Positions 1 through 10,076 of a DNA stretch of 64,000 nucleotides are shown here, piece by piece. The notes under the pieces are model-generated. The model was not told the origin of the DNA, made no database searches, and saw only the letters and a list, made by a program, of their open reading frames with translations. The position numbers and the translations under genes were made by a program. Position 1 is the stretch's first letter. Each line of letters begins with the position of its first letter. Location of the stretch: positions 47,095,820 to 47,159,819 of the forward strand of contig OY987301.1 of NCBI GenBank assembly GCA_963920635.1. Direction: 5' to 3'. The DNA comes from Pseudeuparius sepicola. Lineage: Eukaryota; Arthropoda; Insecta; Coleoptera; Anthribidae.

Positions 1-252
1 TTTTTATTTTATTCTTTCTTTTTTCAAATAAATGGTTTTCTCAAAATAGTAGGACAAAACTATATTAAGAAAACTTACTCAGAATGGAAAACTGCACACG
101 ATGACAAAATTTGACGATTTTAGGCTTATACTTTGTATTTTGGAAAATATTGGAGGAAATTCAAAGTATGCCTAGGATTCTCAAAATTTTTTTCATGAAA
201 CACAGTTTCCTACTCTGAGTTACTTTTATTTACACAGTTTTGTCGTACTAAC
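1..252. repeat. Foldback repeat cut by the window start
   Basis: Two arms near 48-95 and 203-252 are inverted copies of each other. The left arm contains CTCAGAATGGAAAACTG and the right arm contains CAGTTTCCTACTCTGAG. The inner part (TTTGTATTTT near 135, AAAGTATGCC near 163) also pairs loosely. This is a non-autonomous foldback element like others in the window, with outer ends lost or outside the window. No coding capacity is seen. Confidence 0.5.
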
Positions 253-735
253 TACAGAAAATTATGTAATCGAAGAAAAACAAGAAAAAAATCAAAAAAT
301 AGAAGTAGGCCCATTAACGCTTTAAAATTTTGTACACCATAAGTAATTTATCACACTGAACAAATCTTATTTATAACTTTTTTCAATATCTCTACAAATA
401 GAAGCAGTTTATGCTTATGCGGATTAACGTTTCTTCAATTTTCCGGTCACCCAGTATAAGTAATGTTAACTTTTCCCTTACCAATTTTATTTTAAGAACA
501 ATCAGACTTTTTATCAAGAATAACCTTTTTTCAAAAAATTTAATATTATAATTTTTTACAAGTATACCTATAGTTAAGTCCATCCGTGGACACACTGTAG
601 GTATATAAAAATATCTTTCTCTTATAATATCACGAAAATAAAATAAAAAAAGTTCTCTTTGGTAACTTAAACAAAAAAAAACTAACATCACAAATAAATC
701 ATAGCATATTTTTATACATTATGATTGTTTTTTAA
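253..735. other. AT-rich stretch without a recognisable gene
   Basis: Only short chance reading frames occur here. It lies just 3' of the decayed hAT transposase and may be the 3' end of that element, but no terminal repeat could be placed. Confidence 0.4.
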
Positions 736-1288
736 AATATTAATAATTTGGTCATAATTATTGTGGAACGAATTCGAGATTTTTTTAATTTTAATTTTGA
801 AAAAACAGTTTCGCATTTGATCTGGGTCACTGATAATGTTAAAAGGAATTTATAAATTAAGTACAAATTTACAAAAGCCGAAGAATGCATGTTCAACATT
901 TTAAGTATTAAGTAACAACACACCAGACAACTTGAACATGAAGAACTTGAAGAAGCTTCTAACTTATTTTGACAATTTATATTTAAATCATTCACAGAGC
1001 CGGAAAATATTATTGAAAAAAACTTAATTCTGAAATTAGTTCATTTTTATCCATATCTAATATATTACAAATAGTTACAAAAGCTTCTTTGCGAGTTAAG
1101 AGATCCTCTCTTTTGCGAGGAAAATATTTTGGGTCAAAGAACTGAAAATCTTTATAATGTTTTTCATTGTTGTAAAATCTGTTTAAAATGCTTTGAAAAA
1201 TTTGATTTATAATAGTTTTGTATGTTTCTTCTTCAAACTTTTTGTGTAAATTAGCAAAGACATAATGCTCTGACATTTCTCGGGGCAA
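735..1288 (-). pseudogene. hAT-family transposase C-terminus (ZMYM1/DUF4371-like), broken
   Basis: Two minus-strand frames read as one protein with a break between them near 1000. The first (1288-1010) carries HKKFEEETYKTIINQIFQSI and ...FFDPKYFPRKRED. The second (995-735) carries YLIYKFLLTLSVTQIKCETV followed by FSKLKLKKSRIRSTI. The second matches the hAT dimerisation domain pattern (L-T-x-P/S-V-T...E-x-x-F-S-K-L-K...R-S-T), the usual C-terminus of hAT transposases and of ZMYM1-like proteins derived from them. The N-terminal zinc finger and catalytic part are absent, and a stop ends the first frame. It is therefore a dead fragment. Family identity comes from motif recognition, not a search. 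Confidence 0.6.
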
Positions 1289-1602
1289 TTTCTTTTTTTA
1301 TAGGTTGTCTCTGGATTCTGAACTCTGAGAAAGGAGTGGGGGCGTGGGGAACGAGATTTTCTGTGCTAGTTTCGGGCCGAGAGCTAGGTACGCGTAAATA
1401 ATAGCCTCTAGGTAGAGAAGTACCGCACTACCTAAGTAAGGGAGATCTGTTTAAGTCGGCACGTAGTTTTTAGTCTTCATTGCGCAGCATGGAGCGCGGT
1501 CTTCGTACGAAGGGGCGCTCGAGGCCCAGGGCCCCTACAGGCGCCTGGGCCAGGGCCCCGCGGGGAATTCCCCGGCACCCCGCCTGCGCAGTCCGGCCCT
1601 AT
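1289..1602. other. GC-rich stretch, unassigned
   Basis: A locally GC-rich segment (1490-1600) unlike its AT-rich surroundings. It abuts the reverse-transcriptase fragment and is open on both strands, probably only because it is GC-rich. It could be part of a retroelement. Confidence 0.3.
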
Positions 1603-1799
1603 CAGGGAGTCTCCTTGAAAGACTCCCCGTTTGAAGGACACCACGTCTGTACTAACTCTGGTTGCACCGGATGTTATGGTGAACCGAGTCTTAGAGATTA
1701 GCATCATCCCTTTACGTATCTCACTATCGGCGGTGATATCGCAAGGCCTCTCAACAACTGAATAATCAACTCGTGAGAAGTTGTATCGAAGGCCTTGCG
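1603..1799 (-). pseudogene. Non-LTR retrotransposon reverse transcriptase fragment
   Basis: Read on the minus strand from 1799, one frame gives RKAFDTTSHELIIQLL, which fits reverse-transcriptase motif A (the K-A-F-D aspartate). A second frame continues with MMLISKTRFTITSGATRV and then FKRGVFQGDSL, which fits the R-G-V-x-Q-G-D-S motif of R1/R2-like and jockey-like non-LTR elements. A one-base shift near 1707-1717 separates the two frames. A (TAA)n tract lies just 5' of it. The catalytic Y-x-D-D region is missing, so this is a dead fragment. It sits in the presumed intron following the Rel-homology exon, on the same strand. Confidence 0.6.
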
Positions 1800-1876
1800 A
1801 TAATCTATCTATTATTATTATTATTATTATTATCACTATCACTACTAAGTAGGTATTCCTGTGTATGTAGACTTAC

Positions 1877-2052
1877 GTTTAAATGGATCAACTCTTATTT
1901 GTTCCCTAACGTACATTGAATCTTCTATATCTTTTCTCTTCACGTATTGTATGCCTAAATGTTGGAAATCAATCGTCATATCTTGCTTAATTATGTTTGT
2001 CGTATATACACCACTCTTGACTCCTTTCCCTGCTAGGTTGTTGGGGTGAGCT
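1877..2052 (-). CDS. Internal exon of a Dorsal-like Rel homology domain protein
   Basis: The exon encodes AHPNNLAGKGVKSGVYT..., then HLGIQYVKRKDIEDS and REQIRVDPFK. This lines up with the Rel homology region of Dorsal/NF-kB factors, from the RPHPNNLVGKEGCKKG segment to GIQCVKKKDIE and REEIRVDPFK. The Rel homology domain binds kB DNA sites and dimerises. The acceptor (TTGCAG, then exon) and donor (AAAC then GTAAGT) are both intact, and 176 nt are open in a single frame (1 + 58 codons + 1). Differences from typical Dorsal include one residue missing in the GKEGCKKG stretch and Cys to Tyr in GIQYV. It may therefore be a divergent paralogue, or a lone duplicated exon, because I did not find adjacent exons. 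The start codon and remaining exons are not in view. Confidence 0.65.
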
Positions 2053-2344
2053 CTGCAATTTGTAAATGGTGGAATCAGATAACCCAATCTAGATTACCAG
2101 AAAGGCGTATCTTTGGTTGTGCTCTTAATCCCGGCAGTTTATCTTCTTGAAATATTCCGACGGGTGTCGCATAAGGACGAGCAGAGAGAAGGGATTTATC
2201 ATATATTTAAAGTATTTTGTAATAATAGATGGCTCTGGCTTTACTGAGACTAGACGAAAAACAAGGGGTCTGCCCATCTAGGTTGGCTTATCGTTGCGAA
2301 AATACATAATAATTATACGGGGGACGGGGGATAAGGAAATTATG

Positions 2345-2440
2345 TAAGTATATAATACACACAGGGTGTTCAGATTTGATCCGGAACGTTCCTGTAAAAT
2401 TGTAATAAGTTGCACAATTTTGATGATTTTTTTGTGTATA
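2345..2440. repeat. Single end of a CAGGGTGTTC-type foldback element
   Basis: CACAGGGTGTTCAGATTTG near 2360 has the CAGGGTGT tip seen on several TA-flanked foldbacks in this window. No inverted partner was found, so this is a truncated copy. Confidence 0.35.
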
Positions 2441-2469
2441 GAAAGTGTCTTTATGCACTCTTGGGATAT

Positions 2470-2712
2470 ATATCGTTAGTAGGTAACTATAGCCGACTCT
2501 TGTCCATCCCCCCACTACTTTTTAGTCCTCCCACCCCTACGGAAATTAGGTCATTTTCCCCTACCTACCGCTCATGCGCACTGCGCCTATGACCTTCCCC
2601 CTGTACCCCTCATCTAACATACCACGCAATGAATAATTGCAATGCATATCCTACCCGCGCATATGCATTTTCGCCTAAATTCACTCATAAATGATTATTA
2701 TTATTATTATGT
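2470..2712 (-). repeat. Interspersed repeat, intact copy (family A)
   Basis: On the minus strand this runs from a (TAA)n tract through TTAGGCGAAAATGCATATGC to ACTAAAAAGTAGTGGGGG and on to TAGTTACCTACTAACG. A second copy on the plus strand is split: its first half is 5141-5235 and its second half 7239-7375. Comparing the two copies locates the hAT insertion exactly. Confidence 0.7.
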
Positions 2713-2944
2713 GTGCACCCCTCTGTACCTATAGAACTAAATAAAAAATAAAGCTCATCTTTTCCCCCGCATTATTTCAACTCGTTCAGACATTCATAAT
2801 ATACAGTGTGGTCATTTTTAAGTGTACAACGTATGGGACTTTTTTTATTAATTGCACTACCAAAATACAGATATTGCCCAAAGTTGATGCATGTTCAATA
2901 ATCATATTAGGTGCACTTAGAATGGTTGCAAGTTAAACAGCATA

Positions 2945-3520
2945 CAGGGTAGGTCAAAAAATATAAAAATTGCACAAGAGTAAAGTACCCTTATTTCAAA
3001 AAATTCAGCAAAAGGTTATTGAGAAAGTTGTTTAGAATTAAAAGCTATGCCTAAATACCAAAACATAGCCTCCTAAGGAAAAATTCGTCAAATAATTTCC
3101 ACAATTTCTTAATAAACATTTAAAATAAAAAAAATTGCACCTTAAATGAGAGTTTTTTAATATACACATTATTGTTCAGAAGAATTTTTGCGAAATTTTA
3201 AAGTTTTGTTTAATATCGTTATAACAAACATGAAGTTTGAGATTCCCTAAAAAAATTAAAAATCTATGTTAATTTTACAAATATGCTTGAATTTGAACAA
3301 AGTTATGCGGAGTTATGATTGATTTATGAAATTGTTTAGGGTGAATATTAAAACAAACTTTTTTTGAGGAAATTATTGTTTTTAAAAAAAAAAAAAATTT
3401 CTTAGGAGGCCATGTTTTGGTATTTAGGAATAACTTATAATTCTAGACAACTTTTCTTAATAACTTTTTGCTGAATTTTCTAAATTAATACTTTACTCTT
3501 GTACAATTTTTATACAATCA
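2945..3520. mobile_element. Foldback (MITE-like) element, about 0.58 kb
   Basis: The left end reads CAGGGTAGGTC, then AAAATTGCACAAGAG. The right end contains CTCTTGTACAATTTTTATAC. The inner arms (CCAAAACATAGCCTCCTAAG near 3057; CTTAGGAGGCCATGTTTTGG near 3400) are near-perfect inverted copies. There is no coding capacity. The extreme right tip is degraded. Confidence 0.65.
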
Positions 3521-4184
3521 CTTTTATCAAACATCCGGTCGCCGCGCTAGTCGCCAATTGCATTCATTTAATTATTTACACCAACATCACACCTACTTAT
3601 GCAGATGCATGCTTCTATTTTTTTTCTTGTAAATGACTGTAACCTCTACGATTCTTTTCAAGGCGATTGTATGGAAATATTCTAATTATTGTAATTGGTG
3701 TCAGAGTCGGAAGACAAAGACATCCTTGTAGATTACTACAATATCGTTAGAGTGACGCGATGCTCCGCCTGAACACCGCCAGTAGGATCAAGGATCACTA
3801 CTGAATTCTGCAGTGAAACAGGTGCAGCTGTAGTTGCTGCCAAGTGACGTCGTAGGCCGTCATTTGTCTTTTCAAGTAATTAACACCATCGCCGACTATG
3901 ATTCCCTCAGCCCCGACTGCTGTGATTATGATTAGATTATTTATTTGTGTGGATTCTGCCTAGTAGATAATCATTAAATTAGAAATGAGCGCTTGTGAGG
4001 TGACTTGTGGTGTGGTATTATTATTTTATTGTCATAGCACAGAAAATATTGATAATGTAGGTGCAGCATAACAAGCCTTTCCCAAAAAATGTCAACGCGC
4101 ACAGTGATCAGTTTCAATAAAAAAAAATCTTTATTATTTTTTATCCCCCCCAAGGCCAATGGCCAATGTCTGGGTACGCCACTG
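3521..4184. other. Gene-free stretch ending in a solitary hAT end
   Basis: No gene is seen. At 4168-4184 the sequence CTGGGTACGCCACTG matches a right-hand terminus of the CAGTGGCG-type hAT family, but no matching left end was found nearby. The short frame starting at 4159 begins inside this end and is not a gene. Confidence 0.4.
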
Positions 4185-5140
4185 CAGTGATAACTACCAC
4201 TACTGTTGCCGTTTGTCAGCCACAGGAGAATTTTGGTTACCCAAGATGACGAAGATTGGTTGTGTGGAAACGTATGGTTTAACGTTCATAATCGGATCTA
4301 CCGTAACACCTTTTATTGGTTGTTCCAAAATTCATTGTTGGGCCAACCTGCATAATTACATCCTCAAGCTGGCAACACTGGCTACGAAAGCTTATCTATT
4401 TTTGTTTATTGACCTGCGAATGCCTCAGTTTATTATAAATATACGTTTAAATATTGTATACATTAAAATTATTTCACGATGTTATGAGATTTTATCGGCT
4501 AATGTTTGCCTGCATTTATTTTGTTGCTTTTGAAGTTTATCGCTACCTGTAAATTTTTATCTCAAATCTGAAATTTGAAGTAATTCTCGAATAGTATTTT
4601 TTATGAAAAATAAATTCTATGAGTACTTAGTTAAAATTTCAGATTTAAGATCCTACTGTCATTCTAAATAACTTCTTAACTAAGTATTTCTTAAATGACA
4701 GTTCTTTTCATTTTCTGATATTTGCATTTTCCGACCACCCTGTACATCTAAAAATTATATGGCAATCTTATTCATTTTGCAAGCAAACGTTTTTATGAAT
4801 AATACCTGTTTTGCAAATAAGAGTCTAAAATAAAAAAGTTACTCTTAACTAAATCCGAGGACATACTGTATATATGCTTCCAGAACGCGTTCTGGCGGAA
4901 CGAGTTCTGGCGGCCAGCTTTCAGTTTTTCTGCAAGAATAGAACCCTTACACGGTAAAACTTCGCGTGCACCGCGTCATGTAAAAACCTGTGTAGCCAAC
5001 CCATAGTCTTAGTCTACTATAGCAAAAGTTAAAATTAATATTTGCTTGAAATAAATAAAACAGAAATATGCCTAGGTTTTCATAATTTATTATATTTTTA
5101 ATTAGTACTGTAAGTAGGTACAGAGGGGTAAATAACATAA
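4185..5140. other. AT-rich gene-free stretch
   Basis: Contains a weak inverted repeat (AGTACTTAGTTAA near 4621; TTAACTAAGTATT near 4676) and a foldback-type end CACCCTGTAC near 4736. No gene supported. Confidence 0.4.
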
Positions 5141-5235
5141 TAATAATAATTTATTGCCAAATTAGGCGAAAATGCATATGCGCGGGCAGGGATAAATTAC
5201 TCATTGCGCGGCATGTTAGATGAGGCGGGTACAGG
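5141..5235 (+). repeat. Family A repeat, first half of an interrupted copy
   Basis: (TAA)n followed by AAATTAGGCGAAAATGCATA and on to GTTAGATGAGGCGGGTACAGG. It continues at 7239 after the hAT insertion. The last 8 bases, GGTACAGG, are repeated at 7239-7246. Confidence 0.7.
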
Positions 5236-5384
5236 CAGTGGCGGATCTAGGCTGGAGTCAAGGGAGGGGCTTCTATTTCCGAAATTTTTTAATAAAGTAG
5301 AAAACACATTTTTTATTCCTGTTCATCAGTTTCTTAGTTTCGTTCAGTTCCGTTCCACTGTTCCAGTTCCGCTCTACTCGTATA

Positions 5385-6673
5385 CAGGGTGTCCGGAAAT
5401 AAATGCACCAACTTGAAAAATTAAAGAGAAAAATGGAAAATATGACGAAAAGTTCATATGAACATGGGTCCGCAGATGTTTGGTCGAGATGCAGGGTGTT
5501 GAAATTTAAATTTTATTTTCGATTTTTTTAAATAACTTTTAGTGCAAAATTTGGTAGTCGGGGTTTTTTTGGGATGAGAAATCATAATTTGGTATTATTT
5601 TTGGTGCAATACGTAGAGGGCGCTGCGTACGCTATCATTATTTAATTTAATTTGCCCTAACTTTTTTGACAGTAAACTTTTACGACATTTTGTGAATCTA
5701 TCCTCTTCCCACACGTTTAAGCAAAAAAGGTATACTTGGTGCATAACGCCAAAGGTGACCGTTTTCGAGAAATTTTCAAATTTCTGCATCGATGCAGGTG
5801 CCATATCGACACTCGTATGCAATTAAATTCTAGGCCTTAATCATAGGTGCCTGGCGTTCGCAATAAACAAACACATTTATTTTTTGACAGTTTAATTAAT
5901 TTGTTGTTGTTAGATTATCTTTTCTACTTTTTTCTCGAAAAATGGTGATATTATCCATGCAAGAAAAGGTTCAAATGCACCTGATGTATGGAGAGGCCCG
6001 TGGAAATTCACGTCTCGCGCGGAGACTGTACTCTGACCGATTTCCCCAACGAATACTTCCATATCATTCAATGTTTTCACGTGTGCACCGGCAACTTATG
6101 GAAACGGGTTCTGTAAATGTAACAAAATCTAATGCAGGAAGACGTCGTTTGTTAACAGTGCAACAAGAAGAAAATATTTTGGATTTATTTGACGAAAACC
6201 CCTAAATAAGCATAAAACGGGCATCACTGCAACTTGGAATTCCTAAAATGCAAGTCCACAGTGTTATTAAACTGCAATTACTGCATCCTTTTAGTGTTCA
6301 AAAAGTACAGGAACTTAAACCAGAGGGGAAGAGGATACATTCACAAAATGTCGTAAAAGTTTACTGTCAAAAAAGTTAGGGCAAATTAAATTAAATAATG
6401 ATAGAGTACGCAGCGCCCTCTACGTATTGCACCAAAAATAATACCAAATTATGATTTCTCATCCCAAAAAAAAACCGACTACCAAATTTTGCACGAAAAT
6501 TTTGTCGTCTCAAAAAGTTATTTAAAAAAAAATCGAAAATAAAATTTAAATTTCAACACCCTGCATCTCGAAAACCAAACATCTGCGGACCCATGTTCAT
6601 ATGAACTTTTCGTCATATTTTCCATTTTTCGTTTTAATTTTTCAAGTTGGTGCATTTATTTCCGGACACCCTG
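5385..6673. mobile_element. TA-flanked foldback element carrying a DUF4817-type fragment
   Basis: Terminal inverted repeats of about 340 bp start CAGGGTGTCCGGAAATAAAT and end in the reverse complement, flanked by TA on both sides as in Tc1/mariner-type insertion. The arms include the matching blocks 5395-5715 and 6340-6665. Between them lies a partial transposon reading frame (5942-6330). It is nested inside the 5236-7238 hAT element and is therefore younger. Confidence 0.85.
5942..6337 (+). pseudogene. DUF4817-type helix-turn-helix transposon protein fragment
   Basis: The frame from ATG 5942 reads MQEKVQMHLMYGEARGNSR, then ARRLYSDRFPQRILP and HSMFSRVHRQLMETGS, ending LFDENP-stop at 6203. 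The same frame continues with IKRASLQLGIPKMQVHSVIK and LLHPFSVQKVQELKPEGK. The order (MHLIYGEARGN, RLY..RFP.R, F..VHRRL.ETG, then an ARETGIS-like helix) is that of the DUF4817 plus helix-turn-helix N-terminus common in insect transposons. The DDE catalytic part is absent, one in-frame stop interrupts the frame, and the 3' end runs into the terminal repeat. Confidence 0.65.
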
Positions 6674-7238
6674 TATAGTAATAGAATAGAACTTGTCGAC
6701 CGGTGACGGCGCTGACTGGACCCGTGTTCTGTGCCGGGCCCTGTCCCAATCCCATTGCGTTCACCAAATTTTTAAATTTGTACTATAAAACTATTTAGCG
6801 TACCCTCTTTAGAAACGGAAGCAATATTCATCAATGATTCAATATTCAATTATAATAGTTACTTTGCGACCTTCATGCCCACACAACCTCAGAATGGCAT
6901 GTTTCTGTCAACGCATTTACAACCGGTCCGAAACGAATAACGATAATAGAGTTGTCAGCGAGTGAATCAAATCGTACCTGTTTTAAGCGAGAGCTGTAAT
7001 AAGCACTGACAACGCGATTCGGACCACGGCCTTAGAAGACTAGAATAGAAGTTAATATTGGAACAGGAACAGGTTTTTTTAAGAACAGGTATTGTCTGGA
7101 ACTGGAACAGGTTGTACCTGTTCCAAGAAAACGCAGTTCCACACCATCTCTAATTGCCAGACATATTTTTTAATACCTTACGGTATTAGGCCATGGGGCT
7201 ATAGCCCCTGTAGCCCCCCCCCCGTAGATCTGCCACTG

Positions 7239-7375
7239 GGTACAGGGGAAAGGTCATACGCGCAGTGCGCATGCGCGCGCCTAATTTCGGTAGGAGTGGG
7301 GGACTAAAAAGTAGTGGGGGATGGTCCAGAGTCGCCTATAGTTACCTATACTACTAACGTCATAGTGGCAACACT
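7239..7375 (+). repeat. Family A repeat, second half of the interrupted copy
   Basis: Starts with the second GGTACAGG and continues with GGAAAGGTCATACGCGCAGT, GACTAAAAAGTAGTGGGGG and CTATAGTTACCTA, matching the intact minus-strand copy at 2470-2712. Confidence 0.7.
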
Positions 7376-7418
7376 ATTCCACCACCACCGCCCGTATGAG
7401 GTTTTTTATCGAAAATCT

Positions 7419-7922
7419 GGCTACGTCGTAGCTTTATTCAGCACCCCCTCAAGCCTCAATGTCCCCAAGTTTTATTCATTTACATCGTCGTCAGGACCTT
7501 AAAGTTGGAAAAATTGTTTTTTATTTTTAATTAAAATCAGAAATGCTGTGGAAATATTTAAAAATCGTGCAAACTTTATTCAAAACATTCCAAAAATGTC
7601 CCATTAATAGAGACAACGGCAAAGAACACCGTTTTATCGTTTTAAAATAATGCTTAAATATGCCATATTTAAATATGACGTTTTCTATTTTTTATCGAAA
7701 ATCTGGCAACGTAGTATTAATCATCACCATCCGAAACCCAAATATACCCATAGTAGGACATTTTGAGACGTTTCAATTCAGCTCACCCGATTTTCAAATA
7801 TTTATAAAGCATTTAATTGAAAATAAGAAAAAATCCTGTAGAAATCGTAGTCGGCGATGTAAATTAATAAAACTTGGGAAATTGGGGTATCAGGAGGTGC
7901 TGAATAATAAAGCTACGTAGCC
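7419..7922. repeat. Foldback repeat, about 0.5 kb
   Basis: The left arm GGCTACGTCGTAGCTTTATT and the right arm AATAAAGCTACGTAGCC, both extended by the CAGCACC/GGTGCTG block, are inverted copies about 450 bp apart. Internal reading frames are short and unrecognised. Confidence 0.55.
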
Positions 7923-8222
7923 GTTTCCATAAAAGAAATCTCTAAAAGCATTACAATTTTACAGGTGTTTTTCGTTTCAAATCCGAAAACCCTGATACAT
8001 ACATAGATACTGTACAGAAAAATGCCTCTAAAGTTGTTATATCAGCTTTTAATGAACATGTTTGCACTGTGTTCTAACCTACTCAAAGATTTGGCAGATA
8101 AATTTTAAGTTTCAGTGTTCTACTTACAGTTTTATAATGTTTACGATTAGTTTGAAGGCATTTTCCGTTACATATTTGTTGACCTGAGGCCCCCAGGGGC
8201 TCCATTTTGTTTTAGTTTTCAT

Positions 8223-8506
8223 TGTGTTCCCTGTAGAGATTCCATAAGTTTCTAGAAATTTGCTAGAACTTTATGATTTGTGCATCTATCATTGGCCAGG
8301 AATATTCTAGAGTAGTCTCGAGTCTTCCATTTGAGTATATAAGCCCTGGGAATTGGGCCTGGAAGTAAGTTGAAGGTTATAACGCGATTTTAGTGCGAGT
8401 TTTGGTCAGTGACAGTATCTGACAAGTTTATTTGTGAAGGCTAAACAATAAAGGTGGTAACCAAGGAAACGAGTTTGGACTGTTATTGTTGAGATCCGAT
8501 ACAATA
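8223..8506 (+). mobile_element. Probable solo LTR (approximate ends)
   Basis: The segment has LTR-like layout: a TATA box TATATAA at 8336-8342, a GC-rich region just downstream (AAGCCCTGGGAATTGGGCCT), then AATAAA at 8447-8452 about 105 bp later. It starts TGTGTTCC and ends near ACAATACA. No gag or pol lies beside it. A 24-nt block (8340-8363) recurs inverted at 43153-43176. The exact ends are uncertain because no clear target duplication was found. Confidence 0.4.
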
Positions 8507-9042
8507 CATACAAGTATGATATAATAGTAGGGGAGCCCAAGAGGGGATTTTGGCATTTACTCAAGCGCGGCAGATTAACATATGGGGGGATACCTTACAC
8601 CCTGTTGAGTACCTCCAACATATGTAAGCGCTCTATACAGGGCCGCGTGTGTAGGGCAGCCGATCAGAATAGTAAAAAAAAATCGATAAATGGATATACT
8701 CGTGCGCGTCAGATTAAGATATGATGGGTTAATTACATGCTGAAAAGTGTGCATTTCAATAATCTGACGATTTGAGCGTGACGTGAGGGGGTGGGTCACA
8801 AACTTGCAAAAAAAAACTTTACCTCGACTTTCTCGAGCGCGGTCGAATATTTTTTTATTTTGAAAGAAATAATTCAAGGATGACGGGAAAAATATAAGTT
8901 TAGCGCGTGCAGCTAGCTGCAGTGAATCATGTACCTATTCCTCACTCCACGCCTCTCTCTCCCTTTCACTCTTTCTCTCGCACCGTCCCCACACGCCAGC
9001 CATCACGCCATCACAGCTGATCACAGCACTCGTGGTATTATA

Positions 9043-9758
9043 CAGGGTGAGTCACATCTAAAGGCAGAGCTGAAGGCACAAGGTAGAACTCGCTAAAATA
9101 AGCACATATCCTTAATAAACATTAGCTCAAAAACGCTTTGTTCTCCATATACAGCGTGTTAAAATTTTTCCAAAAATAACATATTTTTTAAATTTCTTTC
9201 GAGCCCATTTAGAAATTCCAACCAAATTTGGTACACATTATTCATTGGACGGTTGACATTTTGTGCAATAATTTGACCCCGTTCAGATGATCAGCGGCGT
9301 AGATACAAATAGTTACTGTAAATAATTGTATAAAAAAGTAGTACGGTCCTGTGCCAAAAAAAAATTTTTGCCTTTTTTGGATAGCCTATTCAATTTGGAA
9401 CAAAAAGCGCCTCTTGGTATTTTTTTATTTCTGGTACAGTTTCTTCGTAATTTTGGATTTTTTAAACTAGTGCCAAGGTGATTATGCCGGCATTTAAAAT
9501 AAAATATTTGTATCTACGCCGCTGCTCATCTGAACTGGGCCAAATTATTGCACAAAATGACAACCCATAATATGTATCAAATTTTGTTGGAATTCCTAAA
9601 CAGGCTCGAAAGAAATTTAAAAAATATTTGGAAAAGTTTCAACACGCTTTATATGGAGAACCAAGCGTTTTTGAGCTAATGTTTATTAAGCATATGTGCA
9701 TATTTTAGCGAACTCTACCTTGTGTTTTCGGCTCTGACTTTAGATGTGACTCACCCTG
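9043..9758. mobile_element. TA-flanked foldback element, 0.72 kb
   Basis: Starts CAGGGTGAGTCACATCTAAA and ends TTTAGATGTGACTCACCCTG, with TA on each side. Arms of roughly 200 bp or more pair throughout (for example GCGTTTTTGAGCTAATGTTT near 9666 against the left arm). No coding capacity. Confidence 0.85.
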
Positions 9759-9767
9759 TATATACAT

Positions 9768-10076
9768 ACAGGGTTATTCAAACTCGATGTCCCTGGCCTA
9801 TTGTGGGCAAACGAAAAGAGAAAAATATATCTGCTTGCGGGGTTTTAATGGGACCAAACGAAGACTACATTAAGATAAAATTGAGACTATTTGACAAACG
9901 ACGCTCTGCGTCGCGGCGCCCTTCGAATTTTTTTTAACGAACGTACATTTTTTATTTGATATTTAGATAGATCTGCTTTTTATCTATAAGTTTTATTTTA
10001 GACGTTTTGTCAAATTTTGTTTAGTTTAAGAAATATAGGTAATAAAGTATTTGAAAAGTCCACGTTCAACACCCTG
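9768..10076. mobile_element. Short foldback element next to the previous one
   Basis: Left tip CAGGGTTATTCAAACTCG and right tip CGTTCAACACCCTG are imperfect inverted repeats, both next to TA. It lies 9 bp from the preceding element. The interior is unrecognised. Confidence 0.45.

Larger units (their letters stand above)
5236..7238. mobile_element. hAT-type element with perfect 8-bp target duplication
   Basis: Ends are CAGTGGCGGATCTAG (left) and TAGATCTGCCACTG (right). The element is flanked by identical GGTACAGG at 5228-5235 and 7239-7246, the 8-bp duplication typical of hAT transposition. Removing it joins the two halves of a family A repeat, as seen intact at 2470-2712. No hAT transposase is present, so it is non-autonomous. 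It contains the complete foldback 5385-6673 as a nested insertion. Confidence 0.9.

Noticed and set aside
1477..1842. A single 121-aa protein on the minus strand
   Set aside because: Only part of it (RT motif) is meaningful; the start is in a different frame from motif A and the C-terminus is GC-rich filler.
4159..4533. 124-aa plus-strand frame
   Set aside because: It begins inside a hAT terminal repeat and shows no domain.
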